DNA of 64,000 nt from Chondrus crispus (lineage: Eukaryota > Rhodophyta > Florideophyceae > Gigartinales > Gigartinaceae), in assembly GCF_000350225.1 (NCBI RefSeq), contig NW_005179222.1, positions 414,958 to 478,957 on the forward strand. The letters run 5' to 3'. Position numbers and translations under genes: made by a program. Below the pieces are notes generated by a model. It made no database searches and was not told the DNA's origin. It saw nothing but the letters and a program-made list of their open reading frames with translations. Every line of letters starts with the position of its first letter. Position 1 is the first letter of the stretch. Positions 29,356 through 39,987 of this stretch are shown here, one piece after another.

Positions 29356-31538
29356 CGAAGTAGGCCCTCCACATTCCAGGTCCGGTCAATTAAGCTCCCC
29401 AGGGCGCGGGACAACCTGGGGATGGCGGTGATCTCGCGACGAGCTAAGTCGAGACTAAGCACAGTGAATCGCGGTGTACCAGGGTACCCAACCGATCCTA
29501 GGGAAGGCAGCGGAGGCAACGTAGTCCCCGCCGCCGTATCGTGACCGACTTCGGGATGAGCCCGCACTGCGATGGCTGGGGATTCGCCATCGAGGTCACG
29601 ATATCTCTTCCGCCGCGCCTCTCGCGCCGTGGACCCGACACCTCCTTTGCCACGAGAGGGACCCACCGCACTGGAGCCCGAACGAGCCACGAAGGCGTCT
29701 CCTTTTAAATCGTAGGCGAGGAAGAAGCTCTGGGCCCCGGTTGTGTAGTCAGTCCACGGCCGCCGATTGCGTTCCGGCACCGCAACGGCGCGGTGCATCA
29801 AGTCGAGAACCGAAGAGTAGGTCCACGGGACAGACGGGGAGCCGCGCTCCAAGGGGTGCAACGCCACGTCGGGCAGCGACGGCGCGACCCGACCAAGGAA
29901 GGACAGCACACCGATGGGCTGTACGAAAACGCGCCCGCGCAGGGCGACCTCGCTCATGAAAGCGTTGCAAGTTGACCACGCCCACTCACCCTCGTAATTG
30001 TAGACCAACTCCTCGTAGGCTGGATGCTTCGAGTCAGTACCCGCGAAGCCGAAATGCTTCAAAGCGTAGGGGAGTAACGGATGCACCCCCAACGATGGGA
30101 GTGCCTCCCCTATGCTTGGAGGAAGTTCCGGGAAATCGCCCCGCGATAGGCCCCGGGGAAAAGGCAGCGGACGGGAAGACTCGGCCGTCGTCCTCTTCAT
30201 TATGGCGGTAGGCCGACCAATCGTTGGGGGCTAAGGCAATACGATGGATACGCATAAGCGCACAGGCGGACTTTTGGAGAGCTGCGCGAGCCCAGGAGTG
30301 AGTACGAGGACGCGGGCTGACGTACAGCCCCGCTACCTCCGAGAGGACCAACCGACGGGGATCTCGAGGGCCCCGATGGAAGAGATACGTCGACATTCGG
30401 TCAACGTATTCCGCCTCCTCGATACTATAGACAAACGTCCTGTCACTGGGTATCTCGCCCGGAATTTGATAAGGGGCGCCGTCGCCCTCAGACAAGAGAC
30501 GACCCAAGGCAATGGACGCCTCTGCTGCGAGGCCACCCTCGTAGATTGTGCGAACCCGGCGTAGATCGGGGCGCAAGTGCGCCCTCGCCAGGAGCTCCCC
30601 AACGGTAACGCCCGACCGAGCGTGGCGGCGCCACGCGTAGTTCAGGCGACCGAGCGGCAGCGGAATGGACCGCTCTAGGGGCACCCCCAGCCACTGCGTG
30701 GAGGTGTCGGACACCTCCTCCTCTGCGATCCGGCCGAGCCGAGAGGAAGTAGTCGGCGCACCGGGGCACCGACAACTTCCGGAAGCCCCGTATGAGCCCA
30801 AGACGGGCTGGTACGGACCATCGCGCGGCCATACCGTGAATCCGCCGACGGGTGGGCCGCCCGCGCCATCGATCGGCGCAGGCCGAAGGGGCATCGGACC
30901 CCCCGTCACCAAGGACGGATGGGCCGCAGGGGGCGGAGCGACGGTCGGCAAGGGACCGATCTCCTCGGTTACTGTAGACGTTCGGGGACCTGGGATTTTC
31001 GGAATGGTCTCGGGGGCCACCAGGGCGCCGGAGCGGAGGAGTTGGGGGCGACCGAAAGGGACTGTGAGGGCACCCCTTCGACGGGGGTGCGGTCGTCTAT
31101 AGCCGATGAGCAAACGACCAGCTCGTCCGACCCACTGCCCGGAGCTGGCCGAGGAAGCGTGATACCGCCCTGAGGGGTAGTGGGAGACGGCATATCGATG
31201 ATGCCGGGGCGTGAGCCGAGTATGCAGACGGGGGAGAAGGCGAGCTCGGGGGCAGCGAAAAGAAAGAGTGCTCGCCCCGGCAGAGGAAGAAAAACGGACC
31301 CCCTCGGAAGGGGTAACAAGGTGATGCTGAGGCCGACCCCAGAGGGCGTGCGCACGACCACCCGGTTAAGAGGGGGCGACGGAGACGAAAGGGGAGCGAG
31401 ATCGCCGGTTGCAGGGGAGAAGGGCGAGGAATCAGCGCGCGCGCGAAGGCGCACGGGGCGAGACGCCGAGAATACCGCCCAGAGAGCGGAGTCGTGGTAA
31501 GGAGCGGAAAGGACCGTATCGAGGACGCCGTTAGACAT
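29356..31538 (-). pseudogene. Unrecognised GC-rich coding remnant, two frame changes
   Basis: Not a retroelement part that I recognise. Three overlapping minus-strand ORFs: 31538-30969 (189 aa, Pro/Ser-rich), 31113-30034 (359 aa) and 30200-29322 (292 aa, last nine codons in the B2 LTR). The first and third are in the same frame and the middle one is shifted, the pattern of one long gene with two compensating indels, or of programmed frameshifting. The 359-aa part has a Pro-rich N-half and a more globular C-half (AYRHNEEDDG region). The 292-aa part has an aromatic-rich stretch (YEELVYNYEGEWAWSTC) and a basic tail (AREARRKRYRD). Base composition differs strongly from the flanking elements. The 3' end is removed by the B2 LTR. 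Confidence 0.4.
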
Positions 31539-31562
31539 GGCTCGCGCTCTACAAGCACCCGT

Positions 31563-31816
31563 GGACGCGAACGTCCCCGCTTAAGGGGGGGGCCGTGTAG
31601 TATAACCCCCCCTGGGGCTTTTTAGATTAGATCAACAACGGATCCAATACTGTAGAGCCTCGGGCTCTACAGTACTACCGTGCGTGGCCACGTGTACCCC
31701 TCGGGTACAGGCCGCACGCGCATACACGTGTACTGTCAGCCACGATGGCTCACAGTATTACAGTACGGTCCGATCGGTACTACAGTAGACCACTACAGTG
31801 CTTCGGTACTGTAGTG
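31563..31816. other. Cluster of six strong hairpins
   Basis: Perfect or near-perfect stems: GGACG-CGAA-CGTCC (31563-31576); seven G / seven C (31585-31612); 12-bp stem with TCG loop (31648-31674); TGTACCC-CTC-GGGTACA (31693-31709), inside a GCGTGGCC/GGCC..ACGC outer stem; TACTGT-c-AGCCA-CGA-TGGCT-c-ACAGTA (31731-31757); and CACTACAGTGC-TTCG-GTACTGTAGTG (31791-31816), closing a classic cUUCGg tetraloop with one G-T pair. The cluster lies between the minus-strand ORF at 31538 and the plus-strand ORF at 31842. Confidence 0.7.
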
Positions 31817-31841
31817 TTATAGATTGTTTTGTATATTAAAT

Positions 31842-32141
31842 ATGGAGCGGACCGGCGGCGGTGGAGAAGGACAAGCACGGACTTGTCACCCACCGACCGT
31901 CAAGGTCCGACTTCCCGCTTATTCTAAGGTAACGCTCGCTAATTACCTTAGAAGCGGCACCGAGCGCGGGTTGAGGACGCGCGCGGTACGCCCACGAGCC
32001 GGCTCCGCCTCCGCCCGTCGGTACTGGATCGTTACCCAGTACCGCGCCGGGGCGTCGAGGCGTCGAACTGCTCGCGCGTACCGGCGTCCTCCCCGTTTCC
32101 GCTCTACCACGCTACCCGGGCCCGCTGCCCAGTGCCGTTAG
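31842..32141 (+). CDS. Hypothetical small Arg-rich ORF (99 aa)
   Basis: ATG at 31842 follows the hairpin cluster and an AT-rich TATATTAAAT. The product is rich in Arg, Ala and Thr (MERTGGGGEG...). Codon use is GC-rich and not diagnostic, and no family is recognised. It could be chance in GC-rich DNA. It is divergent from the 31538 ORF. Confidence 0.2.
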   Translation: MERTGGGGEGQARTCHPPTVKVRLPAYSKVTLANYLRSGTERGLRTRAVRPRAGSASARRYWIVTQYRAGASRRRTARAYRRPPRFRSTTLPGPAAQCR

Positions 32142-32197
32142 CTGGTGTCCCGCTTCACCCCCGTCTTCCCGATCGACAAGGGTCTCGGTCGAACTGC

Positions 32198-32273
32198 GCA
32201 TACACCCCTATCGCTGGGGGTGTTTATGCTACAGGGGCGTCCTGACCGTATTACTTGAAACCCGACGGGTTTC
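32198..32273. terminator. Two hairpins between convergent small ORFs
   Basis: GCATACACCCC/GGGGTGTTTATGC stem (32198-32229) and GAAACCC-GAC-GGGTTTC (32257-32273). They lie between or at the ends of the plus ORF ending at 32141 and the minus ORF 32438-32229. The role as terminator or 3' end signal is inference. Confidence 0.3.
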
Positions 32274-32438
32274 CTGTCTAGCTGCCGCGGGAGTAGCAGT
32301 GGCCGCAACACGAGGAGACGACCGGCGTTCCGCGGGAACCTGGGCTCCAGGCGCTCGGCTGTTAGACTTTCCAGATGAGCGGCCTCGCTGATTGCCTGAC
32401 GCAGCGGGTTTCTTCCCAGACCTTCTTCGCGGGGTCAT
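32229..32438 (-). CDS. Hypothetical small basic ORF (69 aa)
   Basis: ATG at 32438. Product begins MTPRRRSGKKPAAS and is rich in Arg, Ser, Pro and Ala throughout. It could be a basic nucleic-acid-binding tail of a broken gene, or chance. No family recognised. Confidence 0.2.
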   Translation of the reverse strand: MTPRRRSGKKPAASGNQRGRSSGKSNSRAPGAQVPAERRSSPRVAATATPAAARQETRRVSSNTVRTPL

Positions 32439-32920
32439 GGCGCCTCAGTAGGAACACAGGATGAGCAAAGTCGGGAAGGAAAGGGAAACAGATGGGGAGA
32501 GAGGATTCGATGGATTGGTAAAACGTGAAAGGGTCCAAGCACGCGTCTGGTACTAGCGCAGGTAAGCATGAGCTTATTCTGGTTTGATCACATGAAGGTT
32601 AAAGATATCACGGCCAGGCGCTGCGTTTTTAGGCAGCGAAATAGCACATCACTTTGCTACATCGAGGTATCAAAAAAACGTTTCCGTTAAAACTCTGGCA
32701 CTCCAGCAAAACATTCTGGTTCAGTCACTGCCCGGAACCAGACACGCCCCTCATCCCCGTGCTGAATGAGAACGGTTTCAAATTTGGCAAAAGATTGCTG
32801 CTCGGGAACCAATGACGCACGGACCACCGTTCATTGCTGCCAAAAATCCAGCATTTTTTGGCCCCAAAAATAGCCACATCATTGCTTTTATTAAATTTAT
32901 CATAAATTTGACCTTCCTGT
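32439..32920. other. AT-richer unrecognised segment with inverted repeats
   Basis: No gene seen. Short inverted repeats: CGCTGC/GCAGCG (about 32619-32638), CTGGTTC/GAACCAG (about 32717-32742), TTTTTGG-CC-CCAAAAA (about 32855-32871), AAATTTAT-C-ATAAATTT (about 32893-32909). The last ends just before the B5 pol junction at about 32920. Confidence 0.4.
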
Positions 32921-34357
32921 GGAGTGAAGCAACTTCGTGACGAGTCCGGAAAATTGGTCGAAACTGCAAAGGGACGTCTTGTGGCACGAGGCTTTCAACA
33001 AGTAGAAGGCATCGATTACAATGAAACTTTCGCCCCTGTCATCAAGTTCACAACTATCCGTCTGCTGCTGGCACTGGTTGCGCACTTTGACCTTGAGCTG
33101 CATCAGATGGACGTGATGACTGCCTTCCTCAACGGTGAACTTCACGAAGAAATCTACATGGAGCAACCTGAAGGATGCATCGACAAAGTCAAACCTGATT
33201 CGGTGTGTAAACTTTTGAAAGCAATCTATGGTCTTAAGCAAGCCCATCGCCAATGGCATAGTAAGATCGATGAGTTTCTGGTCACTGAACTTGGTTTCAA
33301 CACTACACGCAGCGACCCATATCTTTACATTCGACGTCAAGGCAATGTCATCATGATTATCGCGTTGTAAGTGGACGATCTGCTGCTAGCTGGAAGTGAC
33401 TTGGAGGCCATATTATGGATGAAAAATGAACTCAACAAACGATTCGATATGAAAGACCTTGGCGAAGCGAAGACTTGTATTGGTCTAGAAATCGACCGTA
33501 TACGTTCTAAACACGTCCTGACCGTCACACAGTCGAAGTATGCCCAAGCACTACTGAAACAGTTCAAAATGTTGGCATGCAATCCTTGCATTACTCCGAT
33601 GGAACAGTGTCGACATGTCACAATGCAAGTTGCTGAAAGTGGCACTGATGACAACCCATGCTTTGAACCATATCGTCAGGCCATTGGATGTGTAATGTTC
33701 CTAATGGTCGGGACCCGCCTCGATATTGCGTTTGCCATTGGAAAGTTATCTCAACACTGTGCCGAGCCCTACGAGTCGCATTGGACAGGTGTGAAACGTG
33801 TTTTGAGATACTTGCGCGGGTCTCAGCATCTTGGAATAGTGTTTGGTAAAGATGATCTTGGTACGGAACTTCATGGGTATAGCGACGCAGATTGGGGTGG
33901 ATGCCTTGAATCACGAAAATCAACGAGTGGGTACGTGTTCAAGCTTTGTGATGGGCCTATCAGTTGGGCTTCCCGGAAACAAACAGTAGTTGCAAAGTCT
34001 ACTTGTGAGGCAGAATACATCGCACTCAGTGAAGCATGCAAAGAGGCGGCGTGGCTTCGACACTTCCATGCCGATGTACTTGGTGCGAATTCGGATCCAA
34101 CAATTCGCGGTAGATGTGACAACGCTGGTACGATTGCGTTTGCTCAGAACGAATCTACAAATCGTTGGAACAAGCAGATTGATATTACGTATCATTTTGT
34201 TCGAGATGCGTTGCAGCGAAAACTGGTCACATTGTTCCATTGTCCCACAACAGAAATGCCAGCTGATATGCTGACCAAACCATTTGGTCGCGTGCTGTTT
34301 GAAAAGTTCGTGGGCATGGTTGGGCTTTCCGAGTGCGAAGCTGCCCAAAGCATGTGA
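32921..34357 (+). pseudogene. B5 RT-RNaseH fragment with stop at YVDD
   Basis: Family B reverse transcriptase from VKQLRDESGK to the end of RNaseH (CEAAQSM-stop). The frame is interrupted at 33368-33370, where TAC (Tyr) of the catalytic YVDD is TAA. Beyond it, VDDLLLAGS, SDADWGGC, EAEYIALSEA and CDNAGTIAFAQ are intact in frame to 34357. Gag, PR and IN are missing. The left junction is at the unrelated segment. This is the only view of the family B C-terminus on the plus strand. Confidence 0.9.
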
Positions 34358-34403
34358 TCGAGGGGAGGAGGTATTGAAAATGTGCGACCACATGCTGTTA
34401 TCT
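34329..34403 (+). other. B5 polypurine tract and flanking inverted repeat
   Basis: AGCATGTG at the stop codon, GAGGGGAGGAGG PPT, then TATTG LTR start and CACATGCT inside the LTR. Same enclosing pair as in A1. Confidence 0.6.
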
Positions 34404-35759
34404 GAAAAGTGCAAAATCGAGTGACACGTGTACATGACTCACCGGTTCGGACCCTCACCCCATATCACCACATGACACTTGTAAATTCTCAGATTTTGGG
34501 GTTCTGGGTATTGAAAATGTGCGACCACATGCTGTTTTCTGGAAAGTGCAAAATCGAGCGACACCTGTACATGACTCGACGGTCCGGACCCTCACCCCAT
34601 ATCACCACATGACACGTGTAAATTCTCAGATTTTGGGGTTCTGGGGACGAAAGTGGACTTTTGGAGGGTTATGCAAATTTGCATAAATGCCGAAAATTTG
34701 CATTTGGCCCAAACCGTTATAGGGCTACACAGGCAATACTGCAAATCTATTGGGTGTCGGTTCGAATGCTGCAATTCTATTGGTCTGTTATTGTCCACTT
34801 ATATGCAGTCATGCTGGTGATATATCTTGAATGATCGGTATACGGTTTAATTACATCATTTCGGGGGTTTCAAGTTGTTCACCATGGTTGTAATGGGTAA
34901 TTACGTGTAGCCTTTTTGCTGGACACTTGTGTGCGGTGTACACATGTACACATCGCCAGGTTGCTGCGTGTACGTACACTTGTACACGTCGCCTACATAC
35001 GGTCCGGCGCGTGTCCGAGCACAGTACATGTGAATTAAAAGTACAACAAGTATTTCTCACAAGAGACATGTACTTACGTGAGTATTCAGTGTGCGCGTCA
35101 CGCTGTGTGCGACCCTTGCATCAGCATGCGCCGTTGTAATACACTCTCGTCAGCATGCGACGTTGTACTGTGCTCTCGTCATGGTGCGCCGTTGGATGCA
35201 AGTTGATGACAGTACTGGTGTGATTCACATCGGATATCACGTGAGATGTGTAGAAAGTCTGGATGCACATTGTTGCTACCCGTCATAGTTGTCTGGCAGT
35301 GTGTACCGAAATTAGTAAGGTACGAAACAAGGGCATGTATAGGGACTGAGATATGACAGGACTTTGCGTTGTTGGAAATAGAGAGATGCCAAGTTGTTCA
35401 TTGTGCAAGAATATATTCTGTCATGTCTGGATGCAGATTAGTAAGGTCTGAAACGATGGCATGCATAGGGCCATGGTTTACAGTCACTCGAAATGTGTAG
35501 AAACTGTTGTGCACTGATAGTCAATAGTCAATTCGTAAGGTGGAAATAGAACAATGTGGACGTGCCAGAAGAGGACCGCGTTTGGTCGCGCATATGGTGA
35601 GTATGGTTTACCAGGTGCCAAAGTAATGGGATAGTGTAACACTCAAAGTGTGTAAGTATCGCCGAAAGACGGCTCCAAGTAAACCTCGGCACCAACTCCT
35701 TCACTCACCCACATCAACCTGCCCTCCTTCTTTCCCTTGCCCCTCCGAACCTACAATTA
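34372..35759 (+). repeat. Divergent family B LTR with duplicated first 137 bp
   Basis: 34372-34508 repeats the first 137 bp of the LTR that starts again at 34509, with several substitutions between the two, so the duplication is not recent. The main LTR (34509-35759, 1,251 bp) differs from the other B LTRs at many sites (for example TTTGGAGGG, CACCAGGTGCC). It joins pol on the left to a PBS/leader on the right, so it serves two internal regions. Confidence 0.85.
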
Positions 35760-36143
35760 GGTTATGAGCCCAGTCCCTTGCTGTCGTTTCACTGCATGAG
35801 TCTGTCGTTCTCGTTCCGTTGTTTCTGCCGTCGTTGTCGCTGTCGTTTTCGCTGCCGTTTCTCGTCGTTCTTTCCGCTGGTCTCCTCGCTGTCGTTGTCG
35901 CTCTCGTTCTTGCCGTCGTTCTTGGTTTTGGTTTTCGCTGCTGCTGTCGTTCTTGCTCTCTTGTGTGAATTGGTTTTGGTCATCGCCCCCGCTGTCTTCG
36001 TTGTCTTCGTTCTTGATTTGGCTTTTGTTCTTGCTGTCGTTCTTTGCTGCTGTCTCTGTCTTTGGTCTTCGTCTTCGTCTTCGTTTCCGCTCCCGCTACC
36101 GCCGTCGGCGTCAATCTCGCATTTGGTTTTTCTTCGTTCTCTC
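35760..36143 (+). other. B unit 1 PBS (mutated) and leader tract
   Basis: PBS reads GGTTATGAGCCCAG, one mismatch to the tRNA arm. The usual pyrimidine-rich tract with an extra CTTCGT unit near 36070 follows. Confidence 0.7.
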
Positions 36144-36815
36144 ATGCAAAGTAAGTTTTGAGTTTCTTTCCATTTCCTACACATCTAAGTGATTGTCTTT
36201 GCACGTTTTGGTGGTTCTTAAGAGCAATAATTCCAAAATCTGTTACTGACGATTATCTTCATATTCCTTATTGTGAATACCTGTTCTTACGGGGTTGTGT
36301 TAGATCTGGAATTAGTACCGGTGCGCTCTGCGCCTGGGAAGCTGGTCACCGGTCGAACGGTTCGGACATCGGAGGTCGTATCCGTTGAGGTGCTTGAGCC
36401 TGAGGATCAACCTTCACCTCGGCTCGCGCTTCCGGGTCCGTCGTCGAGTTGCGCACCTTATAGGATTCCTCGTATTCCACGCTCTGTTCCTGCACCAATA
36501 AAGAGAACTACGCATCGACTTTCTGCTCCGAAAGCGGCTGTTCTCGCGGATAAAGAGTTTAAGCGTGAGCGCAAGAGGAATCGTAAGGTGTGCCCGCGGT
36601 ATAAGCGGTATTGTAAAGTGTGCGGCGTTAGTGGCAATAGTGCGAAGGCCTTTTACGACCACATTCAGTCTAGGTCTCATCGCATTCAAGTTGCCAACGC
36701 TAAGGAGACTCCGCGTTGTATCCCTTGCAATCGCGTCTTTGAGTCTCACGGGCACCTGAAGTGCCACGAGAACGGTGCGGCACACTTAAAGGTAGTTTGT
36801 GAACAGAATAGTTAG
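36144..36815 (+). CDS. Spliced accessory double zinc-finger protein of family B (copy 3)
   Basis: Exon 1 36144-36150, intron 36151-36303 (153 nt), exon 2 36304-36815 (512 nt), 172 aa. Splice signals are intact, although the leader upstream has small indels. Both fingers are intact. Linker reads SAPKAAVLADKEF. It stays open although the neighbouring gag-pol is frameshifted. Confidence 0.7.
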
Positions 36816-36987
36816 GGATTCCATCCAAATAAATTCACATATCTGTTCGCAAATTTCTCCTAGTACAACTTCATAGTAATCATATCGAATTTCTTAGACG
36901 GGTGGGCTTGCCATTGTGTTGACTATCGGTTAACGGCTTGGGATCCCCGAACGGATCTTCGAGTACTTGAAGTTTATTTGCACTAAA

Positions 36988-39175
36988 ATGGAAGATCAAG
37001 GAGGAGGAGGATCCATCAAAATCGACAAACTGACGGACTCCAACTTCTACGTGTGGAAGCAGAAAATACAACTTCTGCTTGCTCTACGTGATGTTGACCA
37101 ATACATCGTTGAGGGAAGAGTTCCAAGTGAGGAACGTGCGGAAGAGCGTAAGAAGTGGATCAGAGGTGACAGTAAAGCTAAAGCACTGATTGGTCTCTCC
37201 CTATCAGATGAGCATCTTGAGCATGTACGTGATGTTGATACTGCTCATGAGATGTGGGAAGCTATTGTCAACGTGTTTGAGAGGCACACTTTGCTGAACA
37301 AACCAGCTGCACGTCGTGAGTTCTACACTGTGAAGATGCTTTCCGGTGAAAAGGTGCTTGCATACATCAATCGTGTCAAGCAGCTGGCAGCCATCCTCAA
37401 GTCAATGAGCGTAAACATCGATCACAAGGAGATGGCCATGGCAGTGCTCAACGGTCTGCCTGCCCGTTTCGAGGCTCTCATCGTTGCACTTGATGCTCTC
37501 GGTAATGAGGAAAAGATATTCAGTTTGGACTTTGTGAAAAGTCGTCTGCTGCAGGAAGAGCAACGAGCAAACATGAAGTCTAGCTCCTCACAGACATCGG
37601 CTCTGGTTAATCGTGCCCCGAACAATCGGGACATAAACGATTACAAATGCACGAACTGCGGTCATACAGGCCATACGGCAACCCGCTGCTGGGTAAAGGA
37701 TTTGAATGGGCGTCGCCCGGCTCCTCCTAGCGGATATAAACCGCGTATGTCTCAGCGGAAACAATCTGCATTTGTCACACAGAAACCTGATCCGGACATG
37801 GTTGTAAACAGCGTCGACTTCACATGTCTGATGTCGAAAGCTTCGCACACGAACGATACGGAGATGTTGCCTTCGTGGCTCGTAGATTCAGCTTTTACAG
37901 CTCATATTACATAGATCTTTGTTTGCAACGTATGAGCCACTTGAATCCGCCTCTGTTCAGATGGGAACCAAGGCTAGTGCAAAGGTTGCCGGCCGTGGTG
38001 ACGTTCACTTGAAGTTAAATGTGAATGGCCGCATCGAACCGTGCAAGTTGACGGATGTATTGCACGTTCCGGACTTTGCGTTCTCTCTGCTCTCTGTCAG
38101 TCGAATGACTGAACTTGGACTAAAAGTTGGGTTCGAAAATGGAAAATGCATGATCAGACGAGGCTCAACTGTAGTGGCGACTGCGACATTGGTTGGAGAA
38201 CTTTACGTTCTCGACATCGTCAGTGACATCGGATCTGCACATGCTGCCACCCTGCAAACGTGGCATGAGCGCTTTGCACATGTGCATTCTCAAGGTATTG
38301 CTTCGATGATTCGTGACAATGTGGTAAGTGGAGTCAAACTACTTGGTAATGAGGCTAACAAAATCAACAATACTGACAATGATTGCATCTCTGAAAAATG
38401 TTCTGCGTGCGTCTACGGCAAAGCCACTCGATCTGTGATCCCAAAAGAGCGGTCCTCGAGGCGGGCATACTTCTGTCTAGACTTAGTTCACTCTGATGTT
38501 TGTGGCCCCTTAGAGGTGCAGTCCATTGGTGGTGCCAAGTACTTCATTACCTTCATAGATGATCACTCAAACTGGTCAGTAGTGTACCCTATGCACCATA
38601 AATCAGAAGCATTTGAACGATACAAAATGTTTGCACAACTTGCTCAGACTCACACTGGTCGCAAGATCAAAGTGCTTCGCACCGATCGAGGTGGTGAGTA
38701 TCTGTCCACGGAGTCTAAGTCTTTTCTGATTGCAAATGGTACTCAGCATCAAATGAAGACCGCATACACACCGGAGCAAAATGGCGTCGCCGAGCGACTG
38801 AACAGAACTTTGGTAAACTTGGTGCGCTCCATGCTAGCGCACAAGAAAGTTACGAAGGGGTTCTGGGCAGAAGCACTTGCCAATGCAGTGTACGTTCGAA
38901 ATCGAGTCACGTCACGTGCCATTCCCCCCAAGATGACCCCCCACCCCTTATGGATGAAATCTGTGCCAAATGTTGGTCATTTGCGTGTTTTCGGTTCAAA
39001 GTGTTGGTATACATTACCAAAACACAACATCCAGAAACTTGACGCCCGTGCAAAGAAGGCAATGTTTCTGGGGTATGCTGAAAATACGAAAGCTTACAAG
39101 TTGTGGGATGGTGATTTGCACAAAGTGATCGTATCCAGAGATGTTACTTTTGACGAGTCCACGGGAGGCAAATCT
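36988..39175 (+). pseudogene. B unit 1 Gag-PR-IN, frameshifted and truncated
   Basis: Starts at the MEDQ ATG (36988). A 5-bp deletion in the protease just after AHIT (37914-37919) shifts the frame to a stop; integrase continues from 37919. The protease also reads SAFTAH instead of SACTAH, and the knuckle has RCWVKD. Integrase D-D-E residues are present (DLVHSDVCGP, LRTDRGGEY, TPEQNGVAER). The sequence ends at 39175 (AATCT), where a reversed C LTR begins. RT and RNaseH are missing. Confidence 0.88.
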
Positions 39176-39332
39176 TATAGAAAGGTCAGCGGGGCAGACT
39201 GAAGAAAGATGGTTGAAGGTTGCTGGTGGTTGACGGGAAAAGAAGTTGATGCCATTTTACTCTTGGTCGCCAACTATTGGCGCTACTTATACTCTTCGAA
39301 CTACATACACTACGAGCCATTAGGGCTGGTCA

Positions 39333-39546
39333 CGTGACTCTCCTTCTTGCACTCGTTGATAATCAAGTGACTCTTACTGTTGCACTCTCGGTTGATAATC
39401 AAGTGACTCTCCTACTTCCACTCTCCGTTGATAATCAAATGACTCTCCTTCTTGCACTCTCGGTTGATAATCAAGTGACTCTCCTACTTCCACTCTCCGT
39501 TGATAATCAAATGACTCTCCTTCTTGCACTCTCTCTTGCTAATAAT
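39333..39546 (-). repeat. 36-bp minisatellite in the C LTR
   Basis: Tandem units containing GTTGATAATCAAGTGACTCT with alternating CTACTTCCA / CTTCTTGCA ends. The unit length of 36 bp keeps a frame open (VDNQVTLLLPLS repeats), which is a repeat artefact. C2 has two units fewer (72 bp). Confidence 0.8.
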
Positions 39547-39639
39547 TTGGGACCGTTTGAGAGTCAATAATATCTGAATGTACTGTACTGTAGATTACAG
39601 ATTTTACACTACGATTAATAACCACTGTGGCACATACGT

Positions 39640-39732
39640 CATACGTGTCACACACGTGTAGGACAAATGTCATACGTGTCACACACGTGTAGGACAAATG
39701 TCATACGTGTCACACACGTGTCAAATCGAGAA
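39640..39732 (-). repeat. 31-bp minisatellite in the C LTR
   Basis: Three units starting at 39640, 39671 and 39702 (CATACGTGTCACACACGTGT plus spacer), each with CACGTGT sites. C2 has two. The repeats lie in U3 and may multiply factor-binding sites. Confidence 0.75.
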
Positions 39733-39987
39733 AAATGAAACATGTTCAGAATGTACTGTAGAGTGCCACGAGGTACATAACTTACACATGTCAACACCAA
39801 AATGGAAACATGCTCGGAAATAATAGGAAAGTGCAACCGTGTACAAATATGAAACGTGTCCACTTTGAAGACCAAACATCCTGAGAATGCTCTTGCAAGC
39901 ATTTTAGGTTTCGTCGACGTAAACGTGTAATATCTGTCAGGCTCGGAGCTTAGCATGTGGTTGAAGATTTTCAACACTCCCCGTCGA

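Larger units (their letters stand above)
39176..39976 (-). repeat. C1 3' LTR (family C, 801 bp, reversed)
   Basis: Read on the minus strand it runs TGTTGAAAATCTTCAACC to CTTTCTATA. TATAAGTA lies at 39291-39284. From TATA to U5 it resembles family A (GCCCCGCTGACCTT); U3 does not. It contains two minisatellites. It follows the PPT of a minus-strand C pol. Left flank AATCT. Confidence 0.85.

Noticed and set aside
30665..31102. Plus-strand ORFs opposite the GC-rich gene remnant
   Set aside because: GC-rich shadows; the minus-strand frames are longer and show more protein-like composition.
33368..33370. Programmed readthrough at the B5 stop
   Set aside because: It removes the catalytic Tyr and is absent from B4; a plain nonsense mutation is simpler.
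39277..39570. Repeat protein VDNQVTLLLPLS in the C LTR
   Set aside because: Product of a 36-bp minisatellite in U3; frame kept by unit length, no start ATG.
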